Assembly: GCF_025263685.1 (NCBI RefSeq)
Contig: NZ_CP092109.1
Coordinates: 3,225,001 to 3,289,000, forward strand
Source of the DNA: Geoalkalibacter halelectricus
GTDB taxonomy: Bacteria; Desulfobacterota; Desulfuromonadia; Desulfuromonadales; Geoalkalibacteraceae
Length of the DNA stretch: 64,000 nucleotides
Direction: 5' to 3'
The stretch's first letter is position 1, and each line of letters begins with the position of its first letter. Of the stretch, positions 36,491 through 56,615 are shown one piece after another. Under the pieces are notes generated by a model that ran no database searches, was not told the DNA's origin, and was given only the letters and a program-made list of their open reading frames with translations. Both the position numbers and the translations under genes were made by a program.

Positions 36491-36518
36491 AAGTTCGCCT
36501 AAGCGGGAGTTGAACACC

Positions 36519-37220
36519 ATGGCAATCGGAAAGAAGCACAAGGAAGCAAAAGCAAGGATTGATCGTTCGGTCAGCTACGGTCTCGAGGACGCTCTGCGTC
36601 TGGTCAAGGAAGGCGCCTGGGCGAAGTTCGACGAGACCGTCGATGTTGTGGTCAAGCTCGGCGTGGACCCGCGCAAGGCCGATCAGATGGTGCGTGGCGC
36701 CGTGGTGCTGCCCAACGGGCTCGGCAAGGAAGTGCGGGTACTGGTGTTCGCCAAGGGCGAAAAGGCTCAGGAGGCCCGCGAGGCCGGAGCCGATTTCGTC
36801 GGCGCCGATGACCTGGTGGCCAAGATCCAGGAAGGCTGGTTCGAGTTCGACACCGCTATTGCGACTCCCGACATGATGGGGACCGTCGGTAAGATCGGCC
36901 GTCTTCTCGGTCCGCGCGGACTGATGCCCAATCCCAAGGTCGGCACTGTAACCATGGACGTCGGTCGCGCGGTGCGCGAGTCCAAGTCGGGCAAGGTTGA
37001 GTACCGGGTGGAAAAGGCGGGCATTATTCATGCGCCGGTCGGTAAGGTTTCCTTTGACGTGCAGCAACTTCAGGAAAACATTGTTTCCCTCGTTGACGCC
37101 CTGGTCAAGGCCAAGCCCGCCACCTCCAAGGGAGCCTATCTGCGCAAAATCAGCGTTTCCAGTACCATGGGACCGGGCGTCGGTGTCGATGTGCCCGCGG
37201 TTCAGGCCCTGGTCAAGTAA
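36519..37220 (+). CDS. rplA: Ribosomal protein L1
   Basis: 233 residues from ATG 36519 (GGGAG upstream); the frame is open further upstream but overlaps rplK. The motif [19 protein letters not shown] is present. L1 forms the 50S stalk that moves E-site tRNA. In E. coli it represses translation of its own L11-L1 mRNA by mimicry of its rRNA site. Confidence 0.97.
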   Translation: MAIGKKHKEAKARIDRSVSYGLEDALRLVKEGAWAKFDETVDVVVKLGVDPRKADQMVRGAVVLPNGLGKEVRVLVFAKGEKAQEAREAGADFVGADDLVAKIQEGWFEFDTAIATPDMMGTVGKIGRLLGPRGLMPNPKVGTVTMDVGRAVRESKSGKVEYRVEKAGIIHAPVGKVSFDVQQLQENIVSLVDALVKAKPATSKGAYLRKISVSSTMGPGVGVDVPAVQALVK

Positions 37221-37239
37221 GGTCGCTCATTCGATCGGC

Positions 37240-37400
37240 CCGCCATGCGTGCTTTTAAGGTTTCACTCGCTCAGGGTCAGAGACAGCAGGGACGCACCAC
37301 GCGCGTTTAATGTCGCCAGCGACCCCTGCCGAGGCTTGGAGAGGGTGTGACGATTCTGTCGTCCTCCCCGGCCCTGCGGGAAAAACGGATGCCTTGGGCG
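37240..37400 (+). promoter_or_regulatory. L10-type autoregulatory mRNA leader
   Basis: The 212 bases before rplJ are non-coding and rich in stems, for example CAGGG...CCCTG around 37290-37330 and CTCCCCGGCC...CTGCGGG nearer the gene. In many bacteria L10(L12)4 binds a leader at this place to limit rplJL translation. The assignment rests on position and structure; I could not match every conserved base. Confidence 0.5.
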
Positions 37401-37432
37401 TTCGTTCAATCTCAAAGAAAGGAGGAGAGACA

Positions 37433-37951
37433 TTGGACAGAAGCAGTAAGGAGAAAATGGTTGCCGAATTGGCCGACCAGTTGGCCAACGTCAAGGCGGC
37501 TTTCTTGGCTGACTATCGCGGCCTCAATGTCGAGAAGCTCAATCAGTTGCGCACTGAACTGCGCAATGCGGGAGCTGAGTATCGGGTGGTTAAAAACACC
37601 CTGTTGCGCCTTGCCGCCAAGGGAACCACCGTCGAATGCCTTGAAAATGAACTTGCCGGACCCACGGCCATGGCGCTTGCAACCGGCGATCCCGTCGCGC
37701 CGGCCAAGGTTCTGAGCGACTTCGCCAAAGCCAACGAGAAGTTTCAGATCAAGGCCGGAGCCCTCGAGGGCAAGCTGTTGAGCGTCGACGATATCAAGGC
37801 GCTGGCGGATCTGCCCAGTCGCGAGGTGTTGCTCGGCAAGATGCTGGGATCCCTCAACGCGCCGGTCACCAATTTCGTCGGCGTGCTCGCGGCCGTTCCG
37901 CGTTCGCTGGTGCAGGTTCTTGGCGCGATTCAAGAAAAAAAGGCCGCATGA
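37433..37951 (+). CDS. rplJ: Ribosomal protein L10
   Basis: 172 residues from TTG 37433, placed by AAAGGAGGAG six bases upstream; the frame continues upstream only into the leader. N-terminal rRNA-binding part has FLADYRGLNVEKLNQLR and YRVVKNTLLRLA. The C-terminal helix (from about 135) carries L12 dimers. A TTG start may keep its level low relative to L12, which has ATG. Confidence 0.96.
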   Translation: MDRSSKEKMVAELADQLANVKAAFLADYRGLNVEKLNQLRTELRNAGAEYRVVKNTLLRLAAKGTTVECLENELAGPTAMALATGDPVAPAKVLSDFAKANEKFQIKAGALEGKLLSVDDIKALADLPSREVLLGKMLGSLNAPVTNFVGVLAAVPRSLVQVLGAIQEKKAA

Positions 37952-38007
37952 TTCAATACGAGTCGGCTAAATGACTAACTAGACCAATATCGGAGGATAT
38001 ACGTACC

Positions 38008-38388
38008 ATGGCAGACATCACCAAAGATCAGGTTATCTCTTTTATCGAAAACATGACCGTTCTGGAACTCGCCGAGCTGGTCAAGGAACTTGAGGACAAA
38101 TTCGGCGTCTCTGCCGCTGCTCCTGTCGCCGTTGCTGCCGGTCCCGCTGCCGGCGCCGCTGCCCCCGTTGAGGAAAAGGATGAGTTCGACGTCATCCTGG
38201 CTTCCGCAGGGGACAAGAAAATCAACGTCATCAAGGTGGTTCGCGCCATCACCGGTCTGGGCCTCAAGGAAGCCAAGGACCTTGTCGAAGGGGCTCCCCA
38301 GCCGGTCAAGCAGGGTCTCTCCAAGGCCGAAGCCGAGGACCTCAAGAAGCAGCTCGAAGAGGCCGGTGCCGGCGTCGAGCTCAAGTAG
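38008..38388 (+). CDS. rplL: Ribosomal protein L7/L12
   Basis: 126 residues. N-terminal dimerisation helices (1-33), an Ala/Pro/Val-rich flexible hinge (about 34-56), then the factor-binding domain with [28 protein letters not shown]. Present in several copies on each ribosome, where it recruits EF-Tu and EF-G. ATG 38008, 56 bases after rplJ. Confidence 0.97.
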   Translation: MADITKDQVISFIENMTVLELAELVKELEDKFGVSAAAPVAVAAGPAAGAAAPVEEKDEFDVILASAGDKKINVIKVVRAITGLGLKEAKDLVEGAPQPVKQGLSKAEAEDLKKQLEEAGAGVELK

Positions 38389-38419
38389 CATCATTCATTC
38401 TCTGCATCAAGCAGGCAAA

Positions 38420-38448
38420 AGCCAAGGTCGCCCTGCGCGGCCTTGGCT
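38420..38448 (+). terminator. Hairpin between rplL and rpoB (likely partial attenuator)
   Basis: An 11-bp stem AGCCAAGGTCG / CGGCCTTGGCT (one G-U) with a seven-base loop, followed by GTTCTACTTTCTT. E. coli has a partial terminator and RNase III site at this spot to lower rpoBC expression relative to L12; the same use is inferred. Confidence 0.6.
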
Positions 38449-38478
38449 GTTCTACTTTCTTCACTCAAAGGAGAAAAC

Positions 38479-42588
<4,110 letters not shown>

Positions 42589-42614
42589 ACCCCATCCTAC
42601 AAGGAGGATGTGTC

Positions 42615-46772
<4,158 letters not shown>

Positions 46773-46797
46773 GTCTATAGCTACAACCGCGACCCCT

Positions 46798-46827
46798 GAA
46801 AACGGTCCTCTGGTGAGGGCCGTTTTC
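46798..46827 (+). terminator. Intrinsic terminator after rpoC
   Basis: A 13-bp stem GAAAACGGTCCTC / GAGGGCCGTTTTC (one G-U) with the loop TGGT; a run of eight T follows about 12 bases later. It separates the beta operon from the str-S10-spc genes. Confidence 0.8.
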
Positions 46828-46864
46828 GTCTCTAAATCTTTTTTTTGCGGCCCCAAAAAAGACC

Positions 46865-46893
46865 TTGACAAAGGGGGGGGCGATTGATAATGT
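46865..46893 (+). promoter_or_regulatory. Promoter of the rpsL-rpsG-fusA-tuf-S10 operon
   Basis: A perfect -35 TTGACA (46865-46870) and -10 GATAAT (46886-46891, inside TTGATAATG) with a short 15-base spacer that contains eight consecutive G. Shifting the -10 by two bases (TAATGT) gives 17. The first gene starts about 75 bases downstream. Confidence 0.65.
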
Positions 46894-46968
46894 TAGCGGG
46901 TTTTTTCCCTGGAAAAAGCCGCTGAATCCCTTTAGGATTAAACGTTTAGAACATTTTGGGAGTTTTTG

Positions 46969-47340
46969 ATGCCGACCATTAATCAGTTGATCCGGAATGG
47001 GCGCCAGAAGAAAGAGAAGAAGTCCACCGCTCCGGCCCTCAAGAATAATCCGCAAAAGCGCGGAGTGTGTACGCGGGTCTATACCACAACCCCGAAAAAG
47101 CCGAACTCGGCGTTGCGCAAGGTTGCGCGCGTGCGTCTGACTAACGGCATTGTCGTGACCTCCTATATTCCCGGGGTCGGGCACAATCTTCAGGAGCACT
47201 CCGTGGTTCTGATTCGCGGCGGCCGCGTCAAGGACCTTCCGGGCGTGCGTTACCATATTGTGCGCGGCTCGTTGGATCTGGCCGGCGTCAAGGGTCGTAT
47301 GAAGAGTCGTTCCAAGTACGGCGCTAAGCGTCCCAAGTAA
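46969..47340 (+). CDS. rpsL: Ribosomal protein S12
   Basis: 123 residues from ATG 46969 (GGGAG upstream). The decoding-site loop [12 protein letters not shown] has the wild-type Lys at the streptomycin position, and [13 protein letters not shown] contains the Asp that RimO can methylthiolate. First gene of the str operon. Confidence 0.97.
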   Translation: MPTINQLIRNGRQKKEKKSTAPALKNNPQKRGVCTRVYTTTPKKPNSALRKVARVRLTNGIVVTSYIPGVGHNLQEHSVVLIRGGRVKDLPGVRYHIVRGSLDLAGVKGRMKSRSKYGAKRPK

Positions 47341-47366
47341 TTAATTTAGTTTTTCGAGGAATCGTC

Positions 47367-47837
47367 ATGCCGAGAAGAAGAGAAGTCGCCAAGCGCCAGA
47401 TACTGCCCGATCCCAAGTTCAACGATCAGTTGGTGGCCAAGTTCATCAATGCGGTTATGCTTGACGGCAAAAAGAGTACCGCCGAGCGCATCGTGTATGG
47501 CGCGCTGGATTTGGCCGCGGAGCGTACGGGTGAGCAGCAGCTGGACATCTTTAAGAAGGCTGTTGAAAACGTGCGGCCGGTTTTGGAGGTCAAGTCGCGG
47601 CGTGTTGGTGGTGCGACTTATCAGGTGCCGGTCGAGGTGCGTCATGATCGTCGCAATGCCTTGGCGCTGCGCTGGATTAGGACCTATGCCGCTGCTCGGG
47701 GTGAGAAGACCATGCGCGAGCGGTTGGCCGGCGAGCTCGTTGATGCCATGAATGCGCGCGGTGCCTCGGTGAAGAAGCGTGAGGACACGCATCGTATGGC
47801 CGAGGCCAACAAGGCCTTTGCGCATTACCGCTGGTAG
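47367..47837 (+). CDS. rpsG: Ribosomal protein S7
   Basis: 156 residues, with the standard start [20 protein letters not shown] and KVENVRP-like segment [25 protein letters not shown]. It nucleates assembly of the 30S head and in E. coli represses str operon translation. ATG 47367 has GAGGA upstream. Confidence 0.97.
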   Translation: MPRRREVAKRQILPDPKFNDQLVAKFINAVMLDGKKSTAERIVYGALDLAAERTGEQQLDIFKKAVENVRPVLEVKSRRVGGATYQVPVEVRHDRRNALALRWIRTYAAARGEKTMRERLAGELVDAMNARGASVKKREDTHRMAEANKAFAHYRW

Positions 47838-47884
47838 CGGCATCTGTGAAATCTATTCGATCAACGTCTGGAAGGATATAGGCT

Positions 47885-49963
47885 GTGGCACGACAGGTAC
47901 CCCTGCAAAGAACGCGCAATATCGGCATTATGGCCCATATTGACGCGGGCAAGACAACGACGACCGAGCGGATTCTATTCTACACCGGTGTGTCTCACAA
48001 GTTGGGCGAGGTCCATGACGGCGCGGCCACCATGGACTGGATGGCTCAAGAGCAGGAGCGCGGCATCACCATCACCTCGGCGGCCACGACCTGCTTCTGG
48101 CGCGAGCATCGCATCAATATTATCGATACTCCGGGGCACGTCGATTTTACCATCGAGGTTGAGCGCTCCCTGCGGGTGCTCGACGGCGCGATCGCGGTCT
48201 TCTGTTCCGTCGGTGGTGTCGAGCCTCAGTCGGAAACGGTCTGGCGTCAGGCGGACAAGTACGGCGTGCCGCGCATGGCCTATGTGAACAAGATGGACCG
48301 CGTTGGGGCGGACTTCGGCCGGGGGTTGCAGATGATGCGCGATCGCCTGGGTGCGCATCCGGTGCCCATCCAGTTGCCCATCGGCAAGGAAGAAAACTTT
48401 CGCGGCGTGGTCGATCTGGTCGAAATGAAGGCCATTGTCTGGGATGATGAGTCTCTTGGGGCCAAATACGACGTTATCGAGATTCCGGCCGATATGGTCG
48501 ACGAGGTGCAGGAGGCGCGTGAGAAGTTGCTCGAGGAGATTTCCTCGGTCGATGATGCGCTCATGGAGAAATATCTTGGCGGCGAGGAGTTGACCGTTGC
48601 CGAGATTCGCGAGGGAGTGCGTAAGGCGACCTTGACGCTTGCCTTTGTGCCGGTGGTGTGTGGCTCTTCCTTTAAGAACAAGGGTGTTCAGACGCTGCTG
48701 GATGCGGTGGTTGACTATATGCCCGCGCCCGTCGACGTACCTGCCATCAAGGGTGTGGATCCGCATAGTGGTGCCGAGATCACTCGTCCTGCCGACGACA
48801 ACGGGCCCTTTGCCGCTCTGGCGTTCAAAATTATGACCGACCCCTTCGTCGGGCAGTTGACCTTTTTCCGGGTCTATTCCGGTGTTGCCGAGTCGGGCGC
48901 GGCCGTTCTCAATACGACCAAGGACAAGAAAGAGCGCTTTGGTCGACTGTTGAAGATGCACGCCAATAAGCGCGAGGAGATCAAGCTGGTCTACTCGGGG
49001 GATATTGCCGCGGCGGTCGGGCTGAAATACACCACCACCGGAGATACCCTTTGCGACGACAAGGCGTCTTGTCTGCTTGAATCCATGGAGTTCCCCGAGC
49101 CGGTCATCAGCATTGCCGTGGAACCCAAGACCAAGGGCGACCAGGAGAAGATGGGCATTGCCCTTGGTAAGCTGGCCCAGGAGGATCCCTCTTTGCGGAT
49201 CCACACTGATGAGGAAACTGGTCAGACGATCATTTCGGGCATGGGTGAGTTGCATCTCGAAATCATTGTCGATCGCATGCTGCGCGAGTTCAAGGTCGGC
49301 GCCAACATCGGTGCGCCCCAGGTCGCCTACCGCGAAACGATCACCAAGAAAGTGGAGGTCGAGGGGAAGTTCGTGCGCCAGTCCGGTGGGCGTGGGCAGT
49401 ACGGTCACTGCTGGCTGCGCATCGAGCCGCTTGAGCCTGGGGAGGGTTTCAAGTTCGTCGACGAAATCAAGGGTGGGGTTATCCCGCGCGAATATATCCC
49501 CGCGGTCGGCAAGGGTGCCGAGGAGGCCGCTCAAAATGGCGTGCTGGCCGGCTTCCCCCTGGTCGATGTTAAGGTTGCGGTCTTCGATGGTTCCTATCAC
49601 GATGTCGACTCTTCCGAGATGGCGTTCAAGATTGCTGGCTCCATGGGCTTCAAGGAAGGTGCCGCCAAGGCCGCGCCCGTGTTGCTCGAGCCTATCATGA
49701 GCGTCGAGGTGGTTGTGCCCGAGGAATACATGGGCGATGTCATGGGCGATCTTAATAGTCGTCGTGGCCGCATCATGGGTATGGATTCCCGAGGCGGTGC
49801 TCAGGTGATCGCGGCCAATGTGCCTCTGGCTAATATGTTCGGCTACGCGACCGATTTGCGCAGTGCCACTCAGGGTCGCGCGACCTACACCATGACTTTC
49901 GACCATTACGAACCTGTACCCAGAGCGATCGCGGATGAAGTCATCGCCAAGGTCAAGGGCTGA
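47885..49963 (+). CDS. fusA: Elongation factor G
   Basis: 692 residues from GTG 47885 (GGAAGG upstream). GTPase motifs [48 protein letters not shown]; later domains with GMGELHLEI and the domain IV loop [10 protein letters not shown]. It drives ribosomal translocation and, with RRF, recycling. No second EF-G gene is in the window. tuf copy 2 follows after 20 bases. Confidence 0.98.
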   Translation: MARQVPLQRTRNIGIMAHIDAGKTTTTERILFYTGVSHKLGEVHDGAATMDWMAQEQERGITITSAATTCFWREHRINIIDTPGHVDFTIEVERSLRVLDGAIAVFCSVGGVEPQSETVWRQADKYGVPRMAYVNKMDRVGADFGRGLQMMRDRLGAHPVPIQLPIGKEENFRGVVDLVEMKAIVWDDESLGAKYDVIEIPADMVDEVQEAREKLLEEISSVDDALMEKYLGGEELTVAEIREGVRKATLTLAFVPVVCGSSFKNKGVQTLLDAVVDYMPAPVDVPAIKGVDPHSGAEITRPADDNGPFAALAFKIMTDPFVGQLTFFRVYSGVAESGAAVLNTTKDKKERFGRLLKMHANKREEIKLVYSGDIAAAVGLKYTTTGDTLCDDKASCLLESMEFPEPVISIAVEPKTKGDQEKMGIALGKLAQEDPSLRIHTDEETGQTIISGMGELHLEIIVDRMLREFKVGANIGAPQVAYRETITKKVEVEGKFVRQSGGRGQYGHCWLRIEPLEPGEGFKFVDEIKGGVIPREYIPAVGKGAEEAAQNGVLAGFPLVDVKVAVFDGSYHDVDSSEMAFKIAGSMGFKEGAAKAAPVLLEPIMSVEVVVPEEYMGDVMGDLNSRRGRIMGMDSRGGAQVIAANVPLANMFGYATDLRSATQGRATYTMTFDHYEPVPRAIADEVIAKVKG

Positions 49964-49983
49964 TTTCAAGGAGGGTTGTTCCC

Positions 49984-51174
<1,191 letters not shown>

Positions 51175-51189
51175 ACAGAGGACGCTCTC

Positions 51190-51498
51190 ATGCCCAGCCA
51201 GAAAATAAGAATTCGTCTTAAGGCTTACGATCATAAACTGCTCGATCTGTCCGTGTCGGAAATCGTTGACACCGCCAAGCGCACGGGTGCGCGTGTTGCC
51301 GGGCCGATCCCCTTGCCGACGGTTATCAACAAGTATTGTGTTTTGCGTGGCCCCCACGTCGATAAGAAGAGCCGCGAGCAGTTTGAGATTCGCACCCATA
51401 AGCGACTTCTCGATATTCTTGAGCCAACGCAGCAGACCGTTGATGCGCTCATGAAGCTCGACCTCTCGGCCGGCGTCGATGTCGAAATCAAGCTGTAA
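51190..51498 (+). CDS. rpsJ: Ribosomal protein S10
   Basis: 102 residues ([47 protein letters not shown]). Besides its 30S role it binds NusG and NusB in antitermination. It starts 15 bases after tuf, so the str and S10 gene sets are read through without a terminator. Confidence 0.97.
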   Translation: MPSQKIRIRLKAYDHKLLDLSVSEIVDTAKRTGARVAGPIPLPTVINKYCVLRGPHVDKKSREQFEIRTHKRLLDILEPTQQTVDALMKLDLSAGVDVEIKL

Positions 51499-51531
51499 AT
51501 TCCAATCGGCTGTTTGAATAGGGTAAATGCT

Positions 51532-52164
51532 ATGAGCAAGGAAATACTCGGGAAGAAACTGGGCATGACCCAGGTGTTTGCCGCGGACGGCCGGCGTATC
51601 GCCGTGACCGTTGTCGAAGCCGGTCCCTGTGTGGTTGTGCAGAAAAAGACGGTTGAGAGCGACGGCTACAACGCTTTGCAGATTGGCTTCGGGCCTAAGA
51701 GTTCCGCGCGGGTTAATAAGCCGATGATGGGGCATTTTAAAAAGGTCGGCCAGGGTGCTTTTAGTCACCTGCGCGAGGTGCGTTTTGAGAATGTTGACGA
51801 CTTCAAGCCCGGTGACCAGATTACCTGCGCCATTTTCGCGCCCGGCGATATCGTTGACGTTTGTGGCGTGAGCAAGGGCAAGGGCTTTCAGGGCGTTATC
51901 AAGCGCTGGAATTTTGCCGGCGGGCGTGCGACCCATGGGTCGATGTTCCACCGTGCTCCCGGTTCCATTGGCGCCAGCGCCTGGCCTTCACGTGTCTTCA
52001 AGGGCAAAAAAATGGCCGGGCAAATGGGCAATAAAAGGGTGACCACTCAGAATTTGCAGATTGTGGAGATTCGCCCCGAGCAGAATCTGCTGCTTATTAA
52101 AGGTGCTATTCCCGGTCCCAAGAACAGTCTGGTGGCGATCCGCAAGGGCATCAAAACCAAATAA
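51532..52164 (+). CDS. rplC: Ribosomal protein L3
   Basis: 210 residues from ATG 51532; the upstream in-frame TTG is less likely, and both have weak ribosome sites (AGGGTA). Motifs [10 protein letters not shown] at the start and [14 protein letters not shown], which contains the Gln that PrmB methylates in E. coli. One of the first 50S assembly proteins. Confidence 0.96.
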   Translation: MSKEILGKKLGMTQVFAADGRRIAVTVVEAGPCVVVQKKTVESDGYNALQIGFGPKSSARVNKPMMGHFKKVGQGAFSHLREVRFENVDDFKPGDQITCAIFAPGDIVDVCGVSKGKGFQGVIKRWNFAGGRATHGSMFHRAPGSIGASAWPSRVFKGKKMAGQMGNKRVTTQNLQIVEIRPEQNLLLIKGAIPGPKNSLVAIRKGIKTK

Positions 52165-52192
52165 TTCCGTAGAAGGATTGGGGAGAAAGGCA

Positions 52193-52816
52193 ATGGCAAC
52201 AGTTCCTGTTTTCGATATCAACAAGAATAAGGTCTCTGATCTTGAGATCTCCGATGATCTTTTCAATACCGATGTCAAGGAGTACTTGATCCACCAGATG
52301 GTGCGTTATCAGCGCGCCTCCTGGCGGCAGGGTACGGCTAAAACCAAGACTCGCAGCGAGGTGTCGGGTGGCGGCAAGAAGCCCTATCGCCAGAAAGGCA
52401 CCGGTAATGCGCGCCAGGGCACTATTCGCGCCCCTCATTTTGTCGGTGGCGGCAGTGTGTTTGGGCCCAAGCCTCGGGATTACCAGTTCAAGTTGAACCG
52501 CAAGGTTAAAAAGGCCGCCCTGCGTTGCGCGCTCTCCGCGCGCTTCAAGGAAGACCGCATGACCGTGCTTTCAGCCATTGAGCTTGAGAAAATCAGCACC
52601 AAAATGTTCGCCGAAGTGCTCAAGCGGTTCGACATCGACAATGTGCTGGTGGTTATCGAGGAGGCCAACCCCCTCGTTGAGCTTTCCGCTCGGAACCTTC
52701 CCGCTGTCAAAGTGCTGCGTGCCGAAGGTGTTAATGTATACGATCTGATGAAGCATCGCCACCTGGTGTTGACCCAGGGCGCTGTTTCCCAGTTGGAAGG
52801 AGCTTTGCAGATATGA
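52193..52816 (+). CDS. rplD: Ribosomal protein L4
   Basis: 207 residues from ATG 52193 (GGGGAGAAAGG upstream). The long loop [23 protein letters not shown] lines the exit tunnel. In E. coli L4 represses the S10 operon; no such leader structure was recognised here because S10 continues from tuf. Its end overlaps rplW by 4 bases. Confidence 0.96.
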   Translation: MATVPVFDINKNKVSDLEISDDLFNTDVKEYLIHQMVRYQRASWRQGTAKTKTRSEVSGGGKKPYRQKGTGNARQGTIRAPHFVGGGSVFGPKPRDYQFKLNRKVKKAALRCALSARFKEDRMTVLSAIELEKISTKMFAEVLKRFDIDNVLVVIEEANPLVELSARNLPAVKVLRAEGVNVYDLMKHRHLVLTQGAVSQLEGALQI

Positions 52817-53100
52817 AACCCTTGCATCAGATCATTCGCAAGCCTTTGATCACCGAAAAGACCAGCCTGCAAAAGGAAGTTGGTCAAGTGGTGGTTTTCG
52901 AGGTGGAGCGCGCAGCCAACAAGATTGAAATCAAACAAGCCGTGGAGAAGGCCTTCGACGTCAAGGTTAAGAACGTCAATACGGTGGTGGTCGCCGGCAA
53001 GGTCAAGCGGCGCGGGTTGGTTGTCGGCAAGCGTTCCAACCGGAAGAAGGCCTATGTAACCCTCGAGGAGGGGAGCAACATCGACTTTTTCGGTGTTTAA
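52813..53100 (+). CDS. rplW: Ribosomal protein L23
   Basis: 95 residues ([38 protein letters not shown]). It lies at the tunnel exit and docks trigger factor and SRP. ATGA overlap with rplD shows translational coupling; GGAAGGAG lies inside the rplD end. Confidence 0.97.
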   Translation: MKPLHQIIRKPLITEKTSLQKEVGQVVVFEVERAANKIEIKQAVEKAFDVKVKNVNTVVVAGKVKRRGLVVGKRSNRKKAYVTLEEGSNIDFFGV

Positions 53101-53132
53101 TTTGGTTTAGTTAAAGTCACGGAGTCGCAATA

Positions 53133-53954
53133 ATGGCTATCAAGAAATTTAAACCCACCTCGCCGGGTCGGCGCCACATGAGTTCCTCTAGTTTTGAGGA
53201 GATCACCAAGACGACTCCCGAGAAGTCCCTGGTGGCGCCACTCAGCAAAAGCGGCGGACGTAATAACTACGGGCGCATTACCAAGCGCCACACCGGCGGC
53301 GGGCATAAGCGCAAATATCGCATTATCGATTTTCGCCGCGATAAGAAAGAAATTCCGGCTCGGGTCGCCGCTATTGAGTACGATCCCAATCGCTCCGCTC
53401 GGATTGCGCTACTGCAATATGTCGACGGTGAGAAGCGCTATATTCTTGCTCCCGTCGGGATTAAGGTTGGAGACGAAGTGGTCGCCAGCGACAACGCCGA
53501 CATCAAGCCCGGCAACGCCATGGCGATTCGTGCTATTCCCCTGGGAACCTGGGTGCATAACATTGAGCTGCGGATCGGCAAAGGTGGTCAGCTCGCGCGC
53601 AGCGCTGGAACCTATGCCATGCTCGCCGCCAAGGAAGGCAAGTATGCTCAGTTGCGCCTGCCTTCTGGTGAGGTTCGCCTGGTCCTTCAGGACTGTTGCG
53701 CCACTATCGGGCAGGTGGGGAACACCGAGCACGAAAACGTCAAAATCGGTAAAGCCGGGCGCAATCGCTGGCTTGGCAAGCGGCCCCAGAGCCGCGGCGT
53801 CGCCATGAATCCCGTGGATCATCCCCATGGTGGCGGCGAGGGCAAGAGCTCTGGCGGGCGGCACCCGGTCACTCCCTGGGGCGTTCCGACCAAGGGCTAC
53901 AAGACTCGCGTCAATAAGCGCACCGATCGTTTCATCGTGCGTAAGCGCAAATAA
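53133..53954 (+). CDS. rplB: Ribosomal protein L2
   Basis: 273 residues. Start [17 protein letters not shown]-terminal peptidyl-transferase-centre motif [25 protein letters not shown] with the conserved His. It is a primary 23S-binding protein and helps join the subunits. 32 bases after rplW. Confidence 0.98.
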   Translation: MAIKKFKPTSPGRRHMSSSSFEEITKTTPEKSLVAPLSKSGGRNNYGRITKRHTGGGHKRKYRIIDFRRDKKEIPARVAAIEYDPNRSARIALLQYVDGEKRYILAPVGIKVGDEVVASDNADIKPGNAMAIRAIPLGTWVHNIELRIGKGGQLARSAGTYAMLAAKEGKYAQLRLPSGEVRLVLQDCCATIGQVGNTEHENVKIGKAGRNRWLGKRPQSRGVAMNPVDHPHGGGEGKSSGGRHPVTPWGVPTKGYKTRVNKRTDRFIVRKRK

Positions 53955-53982
53955 CAGCAACTGTTCCTGATAGGAGTCGCAA

Positions 53983-54267
53983 GTGGCAAGATCAATTAAA
54001 AAAGGTCCTTACGTTCAGGAATGTCTCCTGCGCAAGGTCGATCTCGAAGGTGGGACCACCCGTAAATCCGTTATCAAGACCTGGTCCCGCCGCTCGACAG
54101 TCATTCCTGAATTTGTCGGCCACACCTTTGCTGTTCATAACGGCAAAAAATTTATTCCCGTGTTTATCACCGAAAATATGGTCGGACATAAACTTGGCGA
54201 ATTCGCACCGACCCGAACCTATTTCGGTCACGGTGCCGACAAAAAGGGCAAGGGAAAGAAAAAGTAG
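53983..54267 (+). CDS. rpsS: Ribosomal protein S19
   Basis: 94 residues from GTG 53983 (AGGAGT upstream). [18 protein letters not shown], then [28 protein letters not shown] and [13 protein letters not shown]. It lies in the 30S head with S13. The basic Lys/Gly tail is normal. Confidence 0.97.
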   Translation: MARSIKKGPYVQECLLRKVDLEGGTTRKSVIKTWSRRSTVIPEFVGHTFAVHNGKKFIPVFITENMVGHKLGEFAPTRTYFGHGADKKGKGKKK

Positions 54268-54292
54268 GAAATTTTAATAGGAGCTTAGATCC

Positions 54293-54625
54293 ATGGAAGC
54301 CAGTGCAAAGTTGAGATATGCACGACTGTCCGCGCAAAAGGCGCGCCTTGTCGTCGACCTGATACGTGGCCGCAGCGTGCAGGATGCGTTCAATGTATTG
54401 AAGTTCAGCCCGCAGAAAGCTGCCGGTATCGTCTCTGGGGTCGTCGCTTCGGCTGTTGCCAATGCCGAACAGAAGGGGGCCTCCGATGTCGATCGGCTCT
54501 TCGTCAAGGAGATTTTTGTCGATCAGGGTCCGGTGCTGAAGCGCTTTTTGCCGCGGGCCATGGGTCGTGCAAGTCGCATTCGCAAACCCACCAGCCATAT
54601 TACGGTCGTACTCGGCCTTAAATAA
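54293..54625 (+). CDS. rplV: Ribosomal protein L22
   Basis: 110 residues (AKLRYARLSAQKARLVVDLIRG; the tunnel loop VDQGPVLKRFLPRAMGRAS; end THITVVLG-like SHITVVLGLK). The loop is the usual site of macrolide-resistance changes and looks ordinary. TAGGAG upstream of ATG 54293. Confidence 0.97.
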   Translation: MEASAKLRYARLSAQKARLVVDLIRGRSVQDAFNVLKFSPQKAAGIVSGVVASAVANAEQKGASDVDRLFVKEIFVDQGPVLKRFLPRAMGRASRIRKPTSHITVVLGLK

Positions 54626-54646
54626 ACGAAAAGAGGAGGTGACAGC

Positions 54647-55288
54647 TTGGGTCAGAAAGTTCATCCTGTAGGCTTTCGTCTGGGTGTTATTCGCACCTGG
54701 GATTCGCGTTGGTACGCGGAAAACAACTACGCGGACTTGGTTCATGAAGATCACAAATTGCGTGGATACTTGAAAAAGCGCCTGTATCACGCCGGTATTT
54801 CCAAGATCGAGATTGAGCGGGCCGCCAATAAGGCCAAAATCAATATTTTTGCCGCGCGCCCTGGGATCATTATCGGGAAAAAGGGGTCCGAGGTTGAGGC
54901 GCTCAAAAAAGAACTTGGCAAGCTGACGGACAAGGAAGTCTTCATCAATATCCAGGAAGTCCGCAAGCCTGAGATTGACGCCCAGCTTGTCGCCGAAAAC
55001 GTGGCCCTGCAGCTTGAAAGGCGCGTGGCTTTCCGTCGTGCCATGAAGAAAAGCGTCAGCCAAGCCCTTAAGTTCGGAGCGCAAGGAATCAAGATCAATT
55101 GTTCCGGTCGTTTGGGTGGTGCTGAAATGAGTCGGACCGAGTGGTACCGAGAGGGCCGTGTACCTTTGCACACTTTGCGCGCCAACATCGATTACGGTTT
55201 TGCCGAAGCCAAGACGACCTACGGGATTATCGGCGTCAAGGTTTTGATCTTCAAAGGCGAAGTCCTTTCGCAAGCGCAGCAGTCATAA
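54647..55288 (+). CDS. rpsC: Ribosomal protein S3
   Basis: 213 residues from TTG 54647, fixed by GAGGAGGT seven bases upstream and the family start [15 protein letters not shown] domain (about 40-105) has [14 protein letters not shown]; the C-terminal half has [23 protein letters not shown]. Part of the mRNA entry gate and helicase. Confidence 0.97.
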   Translation: MGQKVHPVGFRLGVIRTWDSRWYAENNYADLVHEDHKLRGYLKKRLYHAGISKIEIERAANKAKINIFAARPGIIIGKKGSEVEALKKELGKLTDKEVFINIQEVRKPEIDAQLVAENVALQLERRVAFRRAMKKSVSQALKFGAQGIKINCSGRLGGAEMSRTEWYREGRVPLHTLRANIDYGFAEAKTTYGIIGVKVLIFKGEVLSQAQQS

Positions 55289-55313
55289 TCGGGTTTCTCA
55301 GGAGTAAGCCGTC

Positions 55314-55739
55314 ATGTTAATGCCCAAAAAGGTTAAATATAGAAAACAACAAAAAGGCCGTATGAAGGGGGCGGCCGACCGGGGTACCGATCTGAATTTC
55401 GGCGACTTCGGTTTGCAGGCGATCGAGTGTGGATGGTTGACCTCTCGCCAGATCGAGGCAGCGCGCCGTGCCATGACCCGATATGTCAAACGTGGCGGCA
55501 AAATCTGGATCCGGGTTTTTCCTCACAAGCCTCTGACCAAGAAACCTGCTGAAACACGTATGGGTAAGGGTAAGGGTTCCCCTGAGACTTGGGTTGCCGT
55601 CGTGCGTCCCGGTTTGGTCCTTTACGAAATGCAGGGTGTGCGTGAGGAAGACGCTCGCGAGGCCTTTCGCCTTGCTGCGCACAAGCTCCCCATGAAAACC
55701 AAGTTCCTCGCCAGGGAGGTGGCCGGCAATGAAGGGTAA
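55314..55739 (+). CDS. rplP: Ribosomal protein L16
   Basis: 141 residues ([48 protein letters not shown]). ATG 55314 has AGGAG upstream; ATG 55320 is also possible. It lies near the A site and is the Arg-hydroxylation target of RoxA (YcfD) in some bacteria. Overlaps rpmC by 11 bases. Confidence 0.97.
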   Translation: MLMPKKVKYRKQQKGRMKGAADRGTDLNFGDFGLQAIECGWLTSRQIEAARRAMTRYVKRGGKIWIRVFPHKPLTKKPAETRMGKGKGSPETWVAVVRPGLVLYEMQGVREEDAREAFRLAAHKLPMKTKFLAREVAGNEG

Positions 55740-55917
55740 TGATTTGCGAGCTCTCGGTGTGGCGGAGCTTCAAAAGAAAAACTCGGAACTCACCCAAGAG
55801 TTGTTCAACCTGCGGTTTCAACTTCATACTGGGCACTTGGAAAAGACTTCCAGAATCTCCCAGATCAAGAAGGACATCGCTCGGGTGAAGACCATTCTTG
55901 CTGAGAAACAGGGATAA
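55729..55917 (+). CDS. rpmC: Ribosomal protein L29
   Basis: 62 residues, two helices: [26 protein letters not shown], then [21 protein letters not shown]. It sits beside L23 at the tunnel exit. Starts inside the rplP end with GGGAGGTGG as ribosome site. Confidence 0.96.
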   Translation: MKGNDLRALGVAELQKKNSELTQELFNLRFQLHTGHLEKTSRISQIKKDIARVKTILAEKQG

Positions 55918-55935
55918 TCGGGAGCAATACAGGCT

Positions 55936-56202
55936 ATGACAAAGCAGCGTGGAAATCGTAAAACCCGCATCGGGGTTGTGGTCAGCGACAAAATGGACAA
56001 GACTGTCGTGGTGCGCGTCGACCAGGTGGTAAAACATCCCGTTTATCAGAAATATATTAAGCGCAAGGTAACCTGCAAGGCGCATGACGAGAATAACAGT
56101 TGCCAGGTCGGTGACAAGGTGCTCATCGTCGAATCTCGCCCTCTCTCCAGAGATAAGTTCTGGACGGTACGTCAGATCCTTGCCAAGACCACGAACGTCT
56201 AG
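55936..56202 (+). CDS. rpsQ: Ribosomal protein S17
   Basis: 88 residues, OB fold: [23 protein letters not shown], then [27 protein letters not shown]. Early 16S-binding protein. CGGGAG precedes ATG 55936, 18 bases after rpmC. Confidence 0.97.
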   Translation: MTKQRGNRKTRIGVVVSDKMDKTVVVRVDQVVKHPVYQKYIKRKVTCKAHDENNSCQVGDKVLIVESRPLSRDKFWTVRQILAKTTNV

Positions 56203-56214
56203 GAGATAAGAGCC

Positions 56215-56583
56215 ATGATTCAGATGCAAACCATGCTTGATGTGGCGGACAATTCCGGTGCGCGGAAATTGTGCTGCATTAAGGTTATTGGTGGCTCCAA
56301 GAGAAAATATGCCGGGATTGGTGACATCATCATCTGCTCGGTTAAGGAAGCACTTCCGAACTCCAAAGTGAAAAAAGGCGATGTCGTTCGCGCGGTTATC
56401 GTCCGCACGGCCAAGGAAGTCGGGCGTCCCGACGGGTCCTACATTCGCTTTGACAACAATTCCGCTGTGGTGGTCAATGCCGCCGGCGAGCCGGTTGGGA
56501 CCCGCATTTTCGGACCCGTCGCGCGCGAATTGCGTGCTCGGCAATTTATGAAGATCGTTTCTCTGGCGCCGGAAGTTCTTTAA
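56215..56583 (+). CDS. rplN: Ribosomal protein L14
   Basis: 122 residues ([37 protein letters not shown]). It contacts 16S helix 14 at a subunit bridge and is the binding site of the silencing factor RsfS. GGAG upstream of ATG 56215. First gene of the spc-type group. Confidence 0.98.
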   Translation: MIQMQTMLDVADNSGARKLCCIKVIGGSKRKYAGIGDIIICSVKEALPNSKVKKGDVVRAVIVRTAKEVGRPDGSYIRFDNNSAVVVNAAGEPVGTRIFGPVARELRARQFMKIVSLAPEVL

Positions 56584-56615
56584 TCCCGCCAGGTTCAGAG
56601 TGGAGAGCAATAGCC

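Noticed and set aside
37310-37432. Upstream extension of L10 (frame open from 37310)
   Set aside because: The AAAGGAGGAG ribosome site and the family start fit TTG 37433; the extension covers the structured leader.
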